DNA from: Moraxellaceae bacterium
GTDB taxonomy: Bacteria > Pseudomonadota > Gammaproteobacteria > Burkholderiales > Rhodocyclaceae
DNA: 64,000 nt
NCBI GenBank assembly: GCA_031119205.1
Contig: JAVHYF010000018.1
Span: 1 to 64,000, forward strand
Direction: 5' to 3'
Shown here: piece by piece, positions 9,192 to 18,259 of the stretch
Layout of the letters: each line of letters opens with the position of its first letter
Position numbering within the stretch: the first letter of the stretch is position 1
Translations under genes and position numbers: made by a program
The notes under the pieces: generated by a model
Seen by the model: the letters and a program-made list of their open reading frames with translations, nothing else
Databases searched by the model: none
What the model was told of the DNA's origin: nothing

Positions 9192-10157
9192 GTGAAGACT
9201 ACTTTTCTCGAATTCGAGCAGCCCATTGCCGATCTTGAAACCAAGATCGAGGAGCTGCGCTTCGTCCAGGATGACTCCGCCGTCGATATTTCGGAGGAGA
9301 TCTCCCGCCTCGAGGTCAAGCGTCAGGCGCTGACCAAGGAGGTCTACGGCAAGCTGACCCCCTGGCAGATCGCCCAGGTGGCGCGCCATCCGCAGCGCCC
9401 GTACTCGCTGGACTACTTCCAGCACATCTTCACCGACTTCGAAGAACTCCACGGCGATCGCGCCTTCGCGGACGACCGCGCCATCATCGGCGGCCTGGCC
9501 CGTTTCAACGGCCAGAGCTGCATCGTCATCGGCCACCAGAAAGGCCGCGACACCAAGGAAAAGATCGCCCGCAACTTCGGAATGCCGCGTCCCGAGGGCT
9601 ATCGCAAGGCCCTGCGCCTGATGCGCCTGGCCGAGAAGTTCGCGATCCCCGTCTTCACCTTCGTCGACACCCCCGGCGCATATCCCGGTATCGACGCGGA
9701 AGAGCGCGGCCAGTCCGAGGCCATCGGCCACAATCTGTACGTGATGGCCGAACTGCGCGTGCCCATCATCGCCACCATCATCGGTGAAGGCGGTTCCGGC
9801 GGCGCGCTGGCCATTGCTGTGGCAGACCAGCTGACGATGCTGCAGTTCTCCACCTACTCCGTCATCTCGCCGGAAGGCTGTGCGTCCATCCTGTGGAAGA
9901 GCGCCGAGAAAGCCTCCGAAGCGGCCGAGACCATGGGCATCACCGCTTCGCGGCTGAAGTCGCTGGGCCTGATCGACAAGATCATCAACGAGCCGGTGGG
10001 CGGCGCGCATCGCGACCACCGTGCCACGGCGCAAAGCCTCAAGCGTGGCCTGCAGGACAGCCTCAAGCAGTTGTCGGAGCTGTCGGCGGATGAACTCATC
10101 GAAAAGCGTTTCGAGCGCCTGATGAGTTACGGCAAGTTCAAAGAACTCGCCTCTTGA
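9192..10157 (+). CDS. accA: Acetyl-CoA carboxylase carboxyltransferase subunit alpha
   Basis: With AccD forms the carboxyltransferase that moves CO2 from biotin to acetyl-CoA, making malonyl-CoA for fatty acid synthesis. 321 residues, as expected. It begins with GTG; the N-terminus ([21 protein letters not shown]) is the usual helical part, cut here to the family pattern. Key stretches are [26 protein letters not shown] and [15 protein letters not shown], the crotonase-fold active-site glycines, then [12 protein letters not shown] palindromic element and a terminator follow. As in E. coli, accA is near dnaE and tilS, though other genes intervene here. Confidence 0.98.
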   Translation: MKTTFLEFEQPIADLETKIEELRFVQDDSAVDISEEISRLEVKRQALTKEVYGKLTPWQIAQVARHPQRPYSLDYFQHIFTDFEELHGDRAFADDRAIIGGLARFNGQSCIVIGHQKGRDTKEKIARNFGMPRPEGYRKALRLMRLAEKFAIPVFTFVDTPGAYPGIDAEERGQSEAIGHNLYVMAELRVPIIATIIGEGGSGGALAIAVADQLTMLQFSTYSVISPEGCASILWKSAEKASEAAETMGITASRLKSLGLIDKIINEPVGGAHRDHRATAQSLKRGLQDSLKQLSELSADELIEKRFERLMSYGKFKELAS

Positions 10158-10272
10158 GGACGGGATAAATCTACTGCGCGGCCCAATCCCGGAACGCCGG
10201 TGCTCGTCGTACTCCAGTACGACTCCGCGCCTCGTTCCGGCCTTGAACCGCTCGCTACGATTTCTCCCATCC
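10158..10272. repeat. 115-bp palindromic intergenic element between accA and tilS
   Basis: The sequence folds back on itself over nearly its whole length around a centre at 10214/10215. The core is a perfect 8-bp repeat (GTCGTACT / AGTACGAC) with a 2-base gap. Next out is CCGGAACG (10190-10197) with CGTTCCGG (10233-10240). The outer arms GGACGGGATAAATC and GATTTCTCCCATCC match with two mismatches. It starts directly after the accA stop. It looks like a REP- or MITE-type dyad; no second copy is in this window. Confidence 0.7.
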
Positions 10273-10278
10273 TCACCG

Positions 10279-10309
10279 AAGGCTGCAGAAGATGCGGCCT
10301 TTTTCTTTT
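10279..10309 (+). terminator. Rho-independent terminator of accA
   Basis: AAGGCTGCA (10279-10287) pairs with TGCGGCCTT (10293-10301), one G-T pair, 5-base loop, followed by TTTCTTTT. It covers the first in-frame ATG of tilS (10292), which argues that tilS is translated from a later start. Confidence 0.75.
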
Positions 10310-11641
10310 GTGGGACGGGATTGCGTGGCGGGCAGGGTGAATCTTCCTGATGTAGTGAGCGGGCAGCTGCCGGCGCAGGGGCGGCGGGTGTGTGTCGCCT
10401 TCAGCGGCGGGCTGGACTCGACGGTACTGCTGCATCTGTTGCACGCCATTGCAGCGGAGCACATGTTGCAGTTGCAGGCTGTGCATGTGCATCACGGGCT
10501 GAGCCCGAAGGCGGATGGCTGGGCGGCGCATTGCGAGGCGGTGTGTGCATCGCTTGGCGTGCCGCTGCATGTGGAGCGCGTGCAGGTGTCGCGCGACGAT
10601 CCGCGCGGTGTGGAATCCGCGGCGCGCGAGGTGCGGCACGCGGTGCTGGCGGCGCAGGATGTGGACTGGATCGCGCTGGCCCATCATCGTGACGACCAGG
10701 CGGAAACCGTGCTCATGCGGCTGGTGCGTGGCGCGGGCGTGGACGGCATGGCGGCGATGCGCGTGCAGGATCCGGCGCGGCGGCTGTGGCGACCCTTGCT
10801 GGATGTGTCGCATGCCGATCTGCTCGCCTGGGCGCAGGCACACGGCTGGCACTGGATCGAGGACGACAGCAACCGCGATACGCACTACGCGCGCAACCAC
10901 CTGCGCCATGTGGTGATGCCGGCCATCGCGACGCACTGGCCGGGCGCGGTCACCACCATCGCACGCGCTGCCGGGCATTTTGCCGAGGCGGGGGAGTTGC
11001 TCGCGGGGCTGGCCGGTCAGGACATCGCATGCGTGCGGCCGGGTGACGACGGCGCACGCACGCGCCTGCGCGATCTGTCGGAAGCCCGCGCGCGGCACGT
11101 ATTGCGAACCCTGCTGGCTGAACGGGGCGAGCGCATGCCGGATACCCGCCACCTGCAGGAGAGTCTCCGCCAGCTGAAGGGAACGGCCGCGGTCCGTTTC
11201 GCACATGGGGCGACGGCCTTCTGCGCTTACCGCGATGCCTTCTGGCTGGAAGCAGCAAGCGGCGAGGCTCGGCCGGGAGCCTGGCAGGGCGAGGCGGAGC
11301 GATCCTGGTGGAACGGCGCGCTGCATTTCGAACCCGCCAGCGGCCCGACGGCGCTGCGTCTGCAGGCCGGTACGCTGCTGGACCGCAAACGGCCCGGCGA
11401 CCGTCTGCGTCTGCACGCAAACGGGCCTTCCCATGATTTCAGGCAACTGGCGCAGGCGCGTGCTGTGCCACCGTGGTGGCGTGAGCGCCTGCCGGTGCTG
11501 CGCGCCGCAGACGGCATGCCGTTGTGGATCGGCGGCCTGGGTGCTGCCGTCGAGGCGCGTTGCGGCGACGGAGAGCGGGGCTGGCGCGTGCGCTGGCAGG
11601 TCAGCCTGCCACCGATGATGTCGAAAGAGGAAAACGAATGA
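10292..11641 (+). CDS. tilS: tRNA(Ile)-lysidine synthetase
   Basis: Adds lysine to C34 of tRNA-Ile(CAU) so that it reads AUA. Up to 449 residues. The N-terminal ATPase domain has the PP-loop motif VAFSGGLDSTVLLH, then HVHHGLSP, LAHHRDDQAETVLMRL and DDSNRD..YARNHLR. The C-terminal TilS domain carries RPGDRLR and RAVPPWWRERLPVL. The coordinates use the first ATG, but that codon sits in the loop of the accA terminator. In-frame GTG codons at 10310, 10325 and 10337 are better candidates, and the first 10-15 residues do not look conserved. The stop overlaps the LrgA-like start by four bases. Confidence 0.93.
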   Translation: MRPFSFVGRDCVAGRVNLPDVVSGQLPAQGRRVCVAFSGGLDSTVLLHLLHAIAAEHMLQLQAVHVHHGLSPKADGWAAHCEAVCASLGVPLHVERVQVSRDDPRGVESAAREVRHAVLAAQDVDWIALAHHRDDQAETVLMRLVRGAGVDGMAAMRVQDPARRLWRPLLDVSHADLLAWAQAHGWHWIEDDSNRDTHYARNHLRHVVMPAIATHWPGAVTTIARAAGHFAEAGELLAGLAGQDIACVRPGDDGARTRLRDLSEARARHVLRTLLAERGERMPDTRHLQESLRQLKGTAAVRFAHGATAFCAYRDAFWLEAASGEARPGAWQGEAERSWWNGALHFEPASGPTALRLQAGTLLDRKRPGDRLRLHANGPSHDFRQLAQARAVPPWWRERLPVLRAADGMPLWIGGLGAAVEARCGDGERGWRVRWQVSLPPMMSKEENE

Positions 11642-12009
11642 ACGTTCTGATCGGCTGCGCGACGCTGCTGGGTTTCCAGCTGCTCGGCGAGGGGCTGGGT
11701 TCGGTATGGCATCTGCCCTTGCCCGGCCCGGTGCTGGGCATGATCTTCCTGGCGATGTGGCTTGCCTGGCGCGGGCTGTCGGGCCCGCGGGGCGAAGGCT
11801 TGCAACAGACCTCCGGCGCGCTGCTGACCAACCTGTCCCTGTTGTTCGTCCCTGCGGCGGTCGGGGTGATGCTCCACTTCGGGCGCCTGCGTCACGAGTG
11901 GTTGCCCATCGCAACCGCTCTGGTGCTGAGTACGGTCATCGGGCTGGTTGTGACGGCCTGGGTGGTGCAGCGACTCGCCCCGCGTGACGAGCAGGATGGA
12001 GGGCGCTGA
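11638..12009 (+). CDS. LrgA/CidA-family holin-like membrane protein
   Basis: 123 residues, almost all hydrophobic, with four predicted membrane helices. The family signature is visible at LPLPGPVLGMIFL and in LLFVPAAVGVM. LrgA/CidA proteins oligomerise in the inner membrane and, with the LrgB/CidB partner, have been tied to autolysis control, pyruvate uptake or acetate overflow in other bacteria; the role here is not known. The start ATG overlaps the tilS stop (ATGA) and the partner gene follows after 2 bases, so tilS and this pair share a transcript. Confidence 0.87.
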   Translation: MNVLIGCATLLGFQLLGEGLGSVWHLPLPGPVLGMIFLAMWLAWRGLSGPRGEGLQQTSGALLTNLSLLFVPAAVGVMLHFGRLRHEWLPIATALVLSTVIGLVVTAWVVQRLAPRDEQDGGR

Positions 12010-12011
12010 TC

Positions 12012-12731
12012 ATGCCAGGCGCATTCTCCGAGCTCTGGGTCTTCCTGGCTGCCTCACCCCTGACCTGGCTGACGGCCACCCTGTTCGCCTATCTCGCCGG
12101 TCTGCTGCTCAACCAGCATTGCCGGCAGCATCCGCTGACCAATCCGGTGGCCATCGCCGTGATCCTGCTGGTGACCTTGCTGTTGCTGACGGGAACGCCT
12201 TACGGACGCTACTTCGAAGGCGCCCAGTTCATCCACTTTGCGCTGGGGCCGGCCACCGTTGCGCTGGCGGTGCCCCTGTACCAGCAGCGCGAGCGCCTGC
12301 GCCGCTACGCATGGCCCCTGTGTGCCGGGCTGGTGGCAGGCTCCTTTGCGGCAACCGCTTCGGCGGTGCTCATTGCCTGGTTGCTGGGCGCGACGCCGGA
12401 GACCCTGTTGTCGCTACTGCCCAAGTCGGTAACGACGCCGATCGCCATGGGTGTGTCGGAGCGCGTGGGCGGGCTGCCATCGCTCACCGTAGTGCTGGTC
12501 ATCACGACCGGCATCCTCGGCGCAATGCTGGCACGGCCGCTGCATCAGGCACTGCGCATCCACGACCCGGTGTCACGCGGCTTCGCCATGGGCGTGACTG
12601 CGCACGGCATCGGCACCGCGCGTGCCTTCCAGGAGAACCAGACCATGGGCGCCTTCGCCGGCCTGGCCATCGGTCTGAACGGTTTGCTGACGGCCTTGTC
12701 TGTTCCCTGGCTGGTGCGCTTGTTCACCTGA
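12012..12731 (+). CDS. LrgB/CidB-family membrane protein
   Basis: 239 residues with about seven membrane helices, the usual size. Family motifs: FALGPATVALAVPLY, LPKSVTTPIAMGVSE and the C-terminal TAHGIGTARAFQ. It is the partner of the LrgA/CidA-type protein encoded 2 bases upstream. In other species the pair affects murein hydrolase activity and programmed lysis or works as a pyruvate transporter. No LytR-type or LysR-type regulator lies next to the pair. Confidence 0.9.
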   Translation: MPGAFSELWVFLAASPLTWLTATLFAYLAGLLLNQHCRQHPLTNPVAIAVILLVTLLLLTGTPYGRYFEGAQFIHFALGPATVALAVPLYQQRERLRRYAWPLCAGLVAGSFAATASAVLIAWLLGATPETLLSLLPKSVTTPIAMGVSERVGGLPSLTVVLVITTGILGAMLARPLHQALRIHDPVSRGFAMGVTAHGIGTARAFQENQTMGAFAGLAIGLNGLLTALSVPWLVRLFT

Positions 12732-12914
12732 AGGCCGACGGCTGCAGATTGTTGCCGCGCGCGGACAAGTGAATCCCGCGGCGGCCGCTTTGTCCGTGCC
12801 TTGCTTGCTGCGACAATGCACGCCTTCCCCGGAGGTCTGTTCCGCACTGCGTGATCCGCAGCGCGGCGTTTTCCTTTCTGGTCCCTGCCCACCGCGTGTC
12901 AACGGAGACCCCGC

Positions 12915-14777
12915 GTGTTCACCTGGTTCGAAAAACTCGTCCATCCCTATCCTGACGGCGCACCGAAGGCGCCGCCGCGCAGTTTCGCCGGCTTCCTGTG
13001 GGCCTGCACTCAGGGCCTGCGTGGTTATGTGTTTGCCATGGCGCTGTGTACCGCGGCCATCGGTGCCTTCGAGGCCTTGCTCTACAGCGTGCTGGCGCAT
13101 GTGGTGGACTGGCTGGGGCGCGTCGAGCCCGCGAAGTTGTGGGCAGATGAAGCCGGCACGCTGGTGTTGCTGGCGGTGATCCTGCTGGCCAGCCCGCTGG
13201 TGGTGGCGGTACAGACCTTCATCAAGCACCAGGCGCTGGCGGGCAACTTCCCGATGCGCCTGCGCTGGAATTTCCACCGCCTGATGCTCGGTCAGAGCAT
13301 GAGCTTCTACCAGGACGAGTTCGCCGGCCGCATCGCCACCAAGGTGATGCAGACCTCGCTGGCGGTGCGCGACACGGTGCTGATCATCACGGACATCCTC
13401 GTCTACGTGGTGATCTACTTCGTGACCATGGTGGCGGTGGTCGGCAGCTTCGACCTGTGGCTGCTGCCGCCTTTCCTCGCCTGGCTGGCGCTGTACATGC
13501 TGGCGATGCGCACCTTCGTGCCGCGCCTCGGCAAGGCCGCGAAATCGCAGGCGGATGCACGCTCGCTGATGACCGGCCGCATCACGGATGCCTACACCAA
13601 CATCGCCACCGTGAAGCTGTTCTCGCATGCGCGTCGCGAGGCGGGTTACGCACGCGCGGCGATGCACGACTTTCTCGTCACCGTGCACGGTCAGATGCGG
13701 CTGGTGAGCGCTTTCGAGATCACCAACCATGCACTGAACATGCTGCTGGTGGTGTCCACGGCGGGCGTGGCGTTGTGGCTGTGGTCCCAGGGGCAGATCG
13801 GTGTCGGCGCGGTGGCTGCGGCGACTGCGCTCGCGCTGCGGCTCAATGGCATCGCCCACTGGATCATGTGGGAGATGGCGATGTTGTTCGAACACATCGG
13901 TACCGTGCAGGACGGCATGAACACGCTGTCACGGCCGCATGCCATCGTCGACCATGCACAGGCGAAGAAGCTGGAGGTCAGCCGCGGCGAGATCCGCTTC
14001 GAGGACGTGAGCTTCGCCTACGGTGGCGAGCGCAAGGTCATCGACCACCTCAACCTGACCATCCGACCCGGCGAGAAGATCGGCCTCGTCGGCCGTTCCG
14101 GCGCGGGCAAGTCCACCATCGTGAACCTGCTGCTGCGCTTCTATGACGTGGAGGCCGGTCGCGTGACCATCGATGGCCAGGACGTGTCGCAGGTGACACA
14201 GGACAGCCTGCGCGAGCGCATCGGCATGGTGACGCAGGACACTTCGCTGCTGCACCGCTCGGTGCGCGAGAACATCCTGTACGGCCGGCCGGATGCTACC
14301 GACAGCGACATGATCGCGGCGGCAGGCCGTGCCGAGGCGCATGAGTTCGTGCAGGGTCTGACCGACCCGGCGGGTCGCAAAGGTTATGACGCGCACGTCG
14401 GTGAGCGCGGCGTGAAGCTGTCCGGTGGCCAGCGCCAGCGTGTGGCGATTGCCCGCGTGATGCTGAAGGACGCGCCCATCCTGCTGCTGGACGAAGCCAC
14501 CAGCGCGCTGGACTCCGAAGTCGAGGCCGCCATCCAGGGCAGCCTGTACCGGTTGATGGAAGGCAAGACGGTCGTGGCGATTGCGCACCGCCTGTCCACC
14601 ATTGCGGCGATGGACCGCCTGATCGTGCTGGACCACGGTCGCATCGTGGAAGAAGGCGATCACCGCACGCTGCTGGCGCAAGGGGGCCTGTACGCGCGCC
14701 TGTGGGCGCACCAGAGCGGTGGCTTCCTGGGGGAGGAAGCGGAGGAAGAGGGCGAGGAAGCGACCGCTTCCGCCTGA
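12915..14777 (+). CDS. ABC exporter, fused permease and ATPase
   Basis: 620 residues: a six-helix exporter domain (about 30-330) followed by a complete ATP-binding domain (about 355-600). Walker A GRSGAGKST is near residue 392-400, the signature LSGGQRQRV near 501, Walker B ILLLDEATSALD near 521, and the switch histidine lies in IAHRLST. As a half-transporter it should work as a homodimer. The substrate is unknown; similar proteins are annotated as multidrug or lipid exporters. The C-terminus ends in a Glu-rich tail (EEAEEEGEEATASA). The gene is 183 bases after the lrgB-like gene and ends before a bidirectional hairpin. Confidence 0.93.
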   Translation: MFTWFEKLVHPYPDGAPKAPPRSFAGFLWACTQGLRGYVFAMALCTAAIGAFEALLYSVLAHVVDWLGRVEPAKLWADEAGTLVLLAVILLASPLVVAVQTFIKHQALAGNFPMRLRWNFHRLMLGQSMSFYQDEFAGRIATKVMQTSLAVRDTVLIITDILVYVVIYFVTMVAVVGSFDLWLLPPFLAWLALYMLAMRTFVPRLGKAAKSQADARSLMTGRITDAYTNIATVKLFSHARREAGYARAAMHDFLVTVHGQMRLVSAFEITNHALNMLLVVSTAGVALWLWSQGQIGVGAVAAATALALRLNGIAHWIMWEMAMLFEHIGTVQDGMNTLSRPHAIVDHAQAKKLEVSRGEIRFEDVSFAYGGERKVIDHLNLTIRPGEKIGLVGRSGAGKSTIVNLLLRFYDVEAGRVTIDGQDVSQVTQDSLRERIGMVTQDTSLLHRSVRENILYGRPDATDSDMIAAAGRAEAHEFVQGLTDPAGRKGYDAHVGERGVKLSGGQRQRVAIARVMLKDAPILLLDEATSALDSEVEAAIQGSLYRLMEGKTVVAIAHRLSTIAAMDRLIVLDHGRIVEEGDHRTLLAQGGLYARLWAHQSGGFLGEEAEEEGEEATASA

Positions 14778-14850
14778 GTGCTGGCTGTCCGGTCGCGCTG
14801 CGGCCGGCTGCGTGCCGGAGGTTCTGGCCCTGATACGGGCCCTGAATGAT

Positions 14851-14877
14851 GAACGGCCCCGCAGGGCGGGGCCGTTC
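14851..14877. terminator. Bidirectional terminator hairpin
   Basis: A perfect 12-bp GC-rich stem (14851-14862 with 14866-14877) with a 3-base loop lies between the convergent ABC exporter and small lipoprotein genes. It lacks a clean T tract on either side. Confidence 0.65.
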
Positions 14878-14938
14878 GGGTGCAGTGCTGGGGTTTTGTC
14901 TCCTCCCGCCTGCTTTGGTAGTTATTCTGGTTTTCTGC

Positions 14939-15199
14939 TTACTTCTTCTCGGCGCTGTCCTGGATCTTCTCGCCAGCGTCCTCGATCTTCTGGCCGATCG
15001 CTTCACCGGTTTCGGCGGCCTTTTCGCCAATCGTCTCGGGTTCCTTCTTGGTCCCCAGGGCATTGTCGATGGCTTCGCCGGCGCGTTCGGCCGGGCCTTC
15101 CTTCTCGCAGGCTGCGAGTCCCAGTGTCAGGCTGGCGGCGGTCAGCACGCTGAGCAGCAGGCCAGAGGCGCCGGTCTTCTTCAGGGTGGTCTTTTTCAT
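14939..15199 (-). CDS. Small lipoprotein with amphipathic charged repeat
   Basis: 86 residues. A lysine-rich start (MKKTTLKKTG), a hydrophobic stretch and the lipobox LAAC (Cys near residue 31) predict a lipid-anchored envelope protein. The mature part is only about 55 residues and consists of Glu/Lys/Ala-rich helical units with a repeating pattern of the form GE.I..K..D.GEKI. It looks like an outer-membrane or periplasmic amphipathic helix, reminiscent of small hydrophilic stress proteins, but I cannot assign a family. It is converged on by the ABC exporter gene and is 142 bases from the next gene upstream. Confidence 0.75.
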   Translation of the reverse strand: MKKTTLKKTGASGLLLSVLTAASLTLGLAACEKEGPAERAGEAIDNALGTKKEPETIGEKAAETGEAIGQKIEDAGEKIQDSAEKK

Positions 15200-15341
15200 G
15201 TTCGCTCTCCCACTTGGTATGTGCCGCGGTCATGCCGCAGCGGTGAGCGAATCATCCGGCACGCTCCTGGCGCCCCATGTCAGCCGAATCCCCTTCGTTT
15301 GTCGGAAGGCGCCGACAGCCGAAGGAGAATCACCAAGGGGG

Positions 15342-17429
15342 TTACTTCATCACCCGGAACAGGTCGTTGAAGTCGTCCGTCCAGGCCTGCAGGCCCGCGA
15401 TGTCGTCGATCGGCGCAGTGACCTTGCCGAGTGCACCCTGGGTCAGGCTCGCCGCATCGCGGCTGACCAGCACCCAGTCCGTGCGTCGTAGGGGTGTGGC
15501 CTTGGCGTCGTCGTGCACCAGACGTGCGTGCAGGCCGTGGGCGAGCGCAATCCGCTCCACCACCGGCGCCAGTGACAGGTGTCCGTTGGTGACGTGGAAG
15601 GCCACGATGCCATCCGCCTTCATGTGGCGCAGGTAGACGTTCATCGCCTCGACAGTCAGCAGGTGGACCGGCACCGAACCGCCCGAGAAGGCATCGATGG
15701 CGAGTACGTCGAAATCCTGCGGGGCTTCGCGTTCCATCGACAGGCGGGCATCACCCAGCACGGTCTCGATCTCCGCCGGGCTGTCGCGCATGAAGCTGAA
15801 CTCGCTCTGCGCCAGCTCCACCACCTGCGGGTTGATCTCGTAGAAACGGTACAGGTCGCCCGGGCGACTGTAGGCTGCAAGGCAGCCCGCACCCAGGCCG
15901 ATGACGCCGATGCGCAGGCTGCCGGAGAGGCCGTCGCCCTCCTTGCTGGCGATGGCCAGCGCCACGCCCGAGCCCGGGCCGTAGTAGCTGGTGGGTTCGC
16001 GCTTGCGCTCCGACAGCAGGTACTGCTCGCCATGCTTGATCGAGCCGTGCAGCAGCGCACGCACGTTGTCGTCCGGCTTGTCGCGCGCCTGGTCGTAGGT
16101 CAGGAGCGATCCGTAGAAGTTGCGCACCACGCGGCGCGCACCGCTGAAGTCGTTGTACACCTGCATGGCCAGGAAGTAGCTGCACACCAGGCACAGGCAG
16201 GCGCCCGCCAGTGCAACCGGCAGGTGCTTGCGGAACACCACGACGACCAGCGCCGCGGTGATCACCAGGCCGATGCCCAGTTCGTAGTAGGCCGGCAGCA
16301 CATGCGGGGCCACCAGACCGACGGCGATGCCGCCGAGTGCGCCACCCAGCGACAGCATCAGGTAGAAGCGCGTGAGGTAGCGCGGGGCCGGGCGCATGCG
16401 GGCCAGCTCGCCGTGGAAGAACATGCAGAACAGGAACAGGCCTAGCACATAGAGCGGCAGACCGTCCTGCATGCTGGCGCCGATGCCGTGCTGCAGGCCG
16501 TAGGCGCACAGCACCAGCAGCACTGCGGCTGGCGGCAGGAAGATGCGGCGGCGATACCAGCGGTCGCTCTCGAAGGCCAGCACGAAGGTGAACAGGTAGG
16601 CCGACAGCGGCAGGATCCACAGGAAGGGAATCGACGAGACGTTGTGCGTCAGGTGGTTGGTGATGCCCAGCAGCAGCCACGAGCCCATCGCCGACAAGGC
16701 CAGCCACAGCAGGCAGGTGCCGAAGGTGGGTGCGCCAGGGTCTGCAGATGCAGGAGCGCCGGTGGCCGCGGCGCTGCCAGCCGGGCTATGGGCGGAAAGG
16801 AAGCGCAGGAAGTACAGCGCGCTTCCACTGCACAGCACCGCGAACAGGGCGTAGCCCCAGGACCAGCCGACGGCCTGCACGCGGAGGGCGGCATAGGGCT
16901 CGATGATGAACGGGTAGGCGACCAGCGCTACCAGCGAGGCGAAGTTGGACAGCGAGAAGTAGCGATACACCTGTGCGCCCACCGCGCTGTTGGACACCCA
17001 GGACTGCACCAGCGGCCCGGTGGTGGACAGCAGGAAGTAGGGCAGGCCGATGGTGGCCAGCAGCAGACCGAGGATGTGCAGGCTGGGGTCGCCATCGCCC
17101 ACCGGCTTCCACGCTGCATCCGCGATGATCGGCAGGAACAGCAGGCTGCAGGCCAGCAGCGCCACGTGGGCCACGACCTGCCAGCGCGGCGCCAGCTTGC
17201 GGGACAGCCAGTCCGAGTAGGCATAGCCTGCCAGCAGCACCACCTGGAAGAACACCATGCAGATCGTCCACACCGTGGCCGAGCCCCCGAACCAGGGCAG
17301 GATCTGCTTCGCGATCAGCGGCTGCACCAGGAAGAGGAGGAAGGCGCTGGAGAAGATGGTGCCCGCGAACAGCGCGCGGGCGGCATGGCGGGGGACGGCT
17401 GCAGGCGGAGTGGCGGTCAGGCTGGTCAT
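15342..17429 (-). CDS. Integral membrane protein fused to a spermidine synthase-like domain
   Basis: 695 residues from the ATG at 17429, which has an AGGAAG ribosome site 8-10 bases upstream; the frame is open further but that part is noncoding in character. The first 430 residues form about a dozen membrane helices of an MFS-like type (LFAGTIFSSAFLLFLVQPLIAK at the start). The last 200 residues are a Rossmann methyltransferase-like fold of the spermidine synthase family: IGVIGLGAG near residue 505, the acidic FYEINP, VLGDARL and LAIDAFSGGSVP. Bacterial fusions of this kind are common, but whether they make or move polyamines is unsettled. It is divergent from yaiI. Confidence 0.82.
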   Translation of the reverse strand: MTSLTATPPAAVPRHAARALFAGTIFSSAFLLFLVQPLIAKQILPWFGGSATVWTICMVFFQVVLLAGYAYSDWLSRKLAPRWQVVAHVALLACSLLFLPIIADAAWKPVGDGDPSLHILGLLLATIGLPYFLLSTTGPLVQSWVSNSAVGAQVYRYFSLSNFASLVALVAYPFIIEPYAALRVQAVGWSWGYALFAVLCSGSALYFLRFLSAHSPAGSAAATGAPASADPGAPTFGTCLLWLALSAMGSWLLLGITNHLTHNVSSIPFLWILPLSAYLFTFVLAFESDRWYRRRIFLPPAAVLLVLCAYGLQHGIGASMQDGLPLYVLGLFLFCMFFHGELARMRPAPRYLTRFYLMLSLGGALGGIAVGLVAPHVLPAYYELGIGLVITAALVVVVFRKHLPVALAGACLCLVCSYFLAMQVYNDFSGARRVVRNFYGSLLTYDQARDKPDDNVRALLHGSIKHGEQYLLSERKREPTSYYGPGSGVALAIASKEGDGLSGSLRIGVIGLGAGCLAAYSRPGDLYRFYEINPQVVELAQSEFSFMRDSPAEIETVLGDARLSMEREAPQDFDVLAIDAFSGGSVPVHLLTVEAMNVYLRHMKADGIVAFHVTNGHLSLAPVVERIALAHGLHARLVHDDAKATPLRRTDWVLVSRDAASLTQGALGKVTAPIDDIAGLQAWTDDFNDLFRVMK

Positions 17430-17594
17430 AGGCGACGCTTCCTTCGGGAAAGGTGTCGGAGCCGGCGCCATGCAGCCTTGGTCGCCGGGATGGCCGGAGA
17501 TATCCAGTGATGCAGCAAGCAAAAACTGCGCAACTGTACGACTGTTTCGTGTCAGCCACACCCTTGCTGGCGCGGGAGATGAGAAACTGCCCGA

Positions 17595-18041
17595 ATGAAC
17601 ATCTGGGTCGATGCCGACGCCTGTCCGGCAGTCATCAAGGACATCCTTTTCCGCGCCGCCGAACGCAAGCGCGTCATGACCACGCTGGTCGCCAACCAGA
17701 TGCTGCGCGTGCCGCCGTCGCCGTACGTACGCGCGGTGCAGGTGCCAGCCGGCTTCGATGTGGCGGACCACCACATCGCGGCCCAGGTGGCGGCGGGCGA
17801 TCTGGTCATCACCGCCGACATTCCGCTGGCGGCGGCAGTCATCGAGCGCGGCGCGACCGCGCTCAACCCGCGCGGCGAGCTGTACTCCGCTGCCAACATC
17901 CGCGAGAGCCTGTCGATGCGCGACTTCATGGAAGGCCTGCGCAGCAGCGGCGTGCAGACCGGCGGGCCGCCTCCTTTCTCGCAGGCTGACCGGCAGGCCT
18001 TCGCCAACCAGCTCGACCGTCTGCTGGCGCGCTTGGGCTGA
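17595..18041 (+). CDS. yaiI: YaiI/YqxD family protein (DUF188)
   Basis: 148 residues, full length for the family. It starts [16 protein letters not shown], with the acidic residues of a PIN-like nuclease fold, and carries [24 protein letters not shown] and LNPRGELY, the other family blocks. Biochemical function is unknown; structural similarity to PIN-type nucleases is the best hint. The gene is divergent from the spermidine-synthase fusion and does not overlap the following lemA cluster. Confidence 0.9.
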   Translation: MNIWVDADACPAVIKDILFRAAERKRVMTTLVANQMLRVPPSPYVRAVQVPAGFDVADHHIAAQVAAGDLVITADIPLAAAVIERGATALNPRGELYSAANIRESLSMRDFMEGLRSSGVQTGGPPPFSQADRQAFANQLDRLLARLG

Positions 18042-18259
18042 GCACTGGCTTTGCGGGTTGCGGCCGGCCGGAACGTTGGCAGGCCTGATCGGTCGACCAG
18101 CAAATGCACCTTCATGAACGCCCCTTCACCGGGTGACTTCCCGTCGCAAGGTTTCAGCGCCAGAATCACGCACGTTTGCCGACTGGTCTGACCGGCCGGC
18201 ATGTGGCGATGCCCCAACGATGTCCCACGCACCACACGCTCACTTCTCCAGGAGATGTC

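Noticed and set aside
11638-12731. A toxin-like lysis cassette
   Set aside because: LrgA/LrgB-type pairs are common membrane proteins with metabolic as well as lysis roles; nothing nearby supports a lysis module.
12573-13895. A 440-codon minus-strand frame across the ABC exporter gene
   Set aside because: No domain visible and opposite strong exporter motifs.
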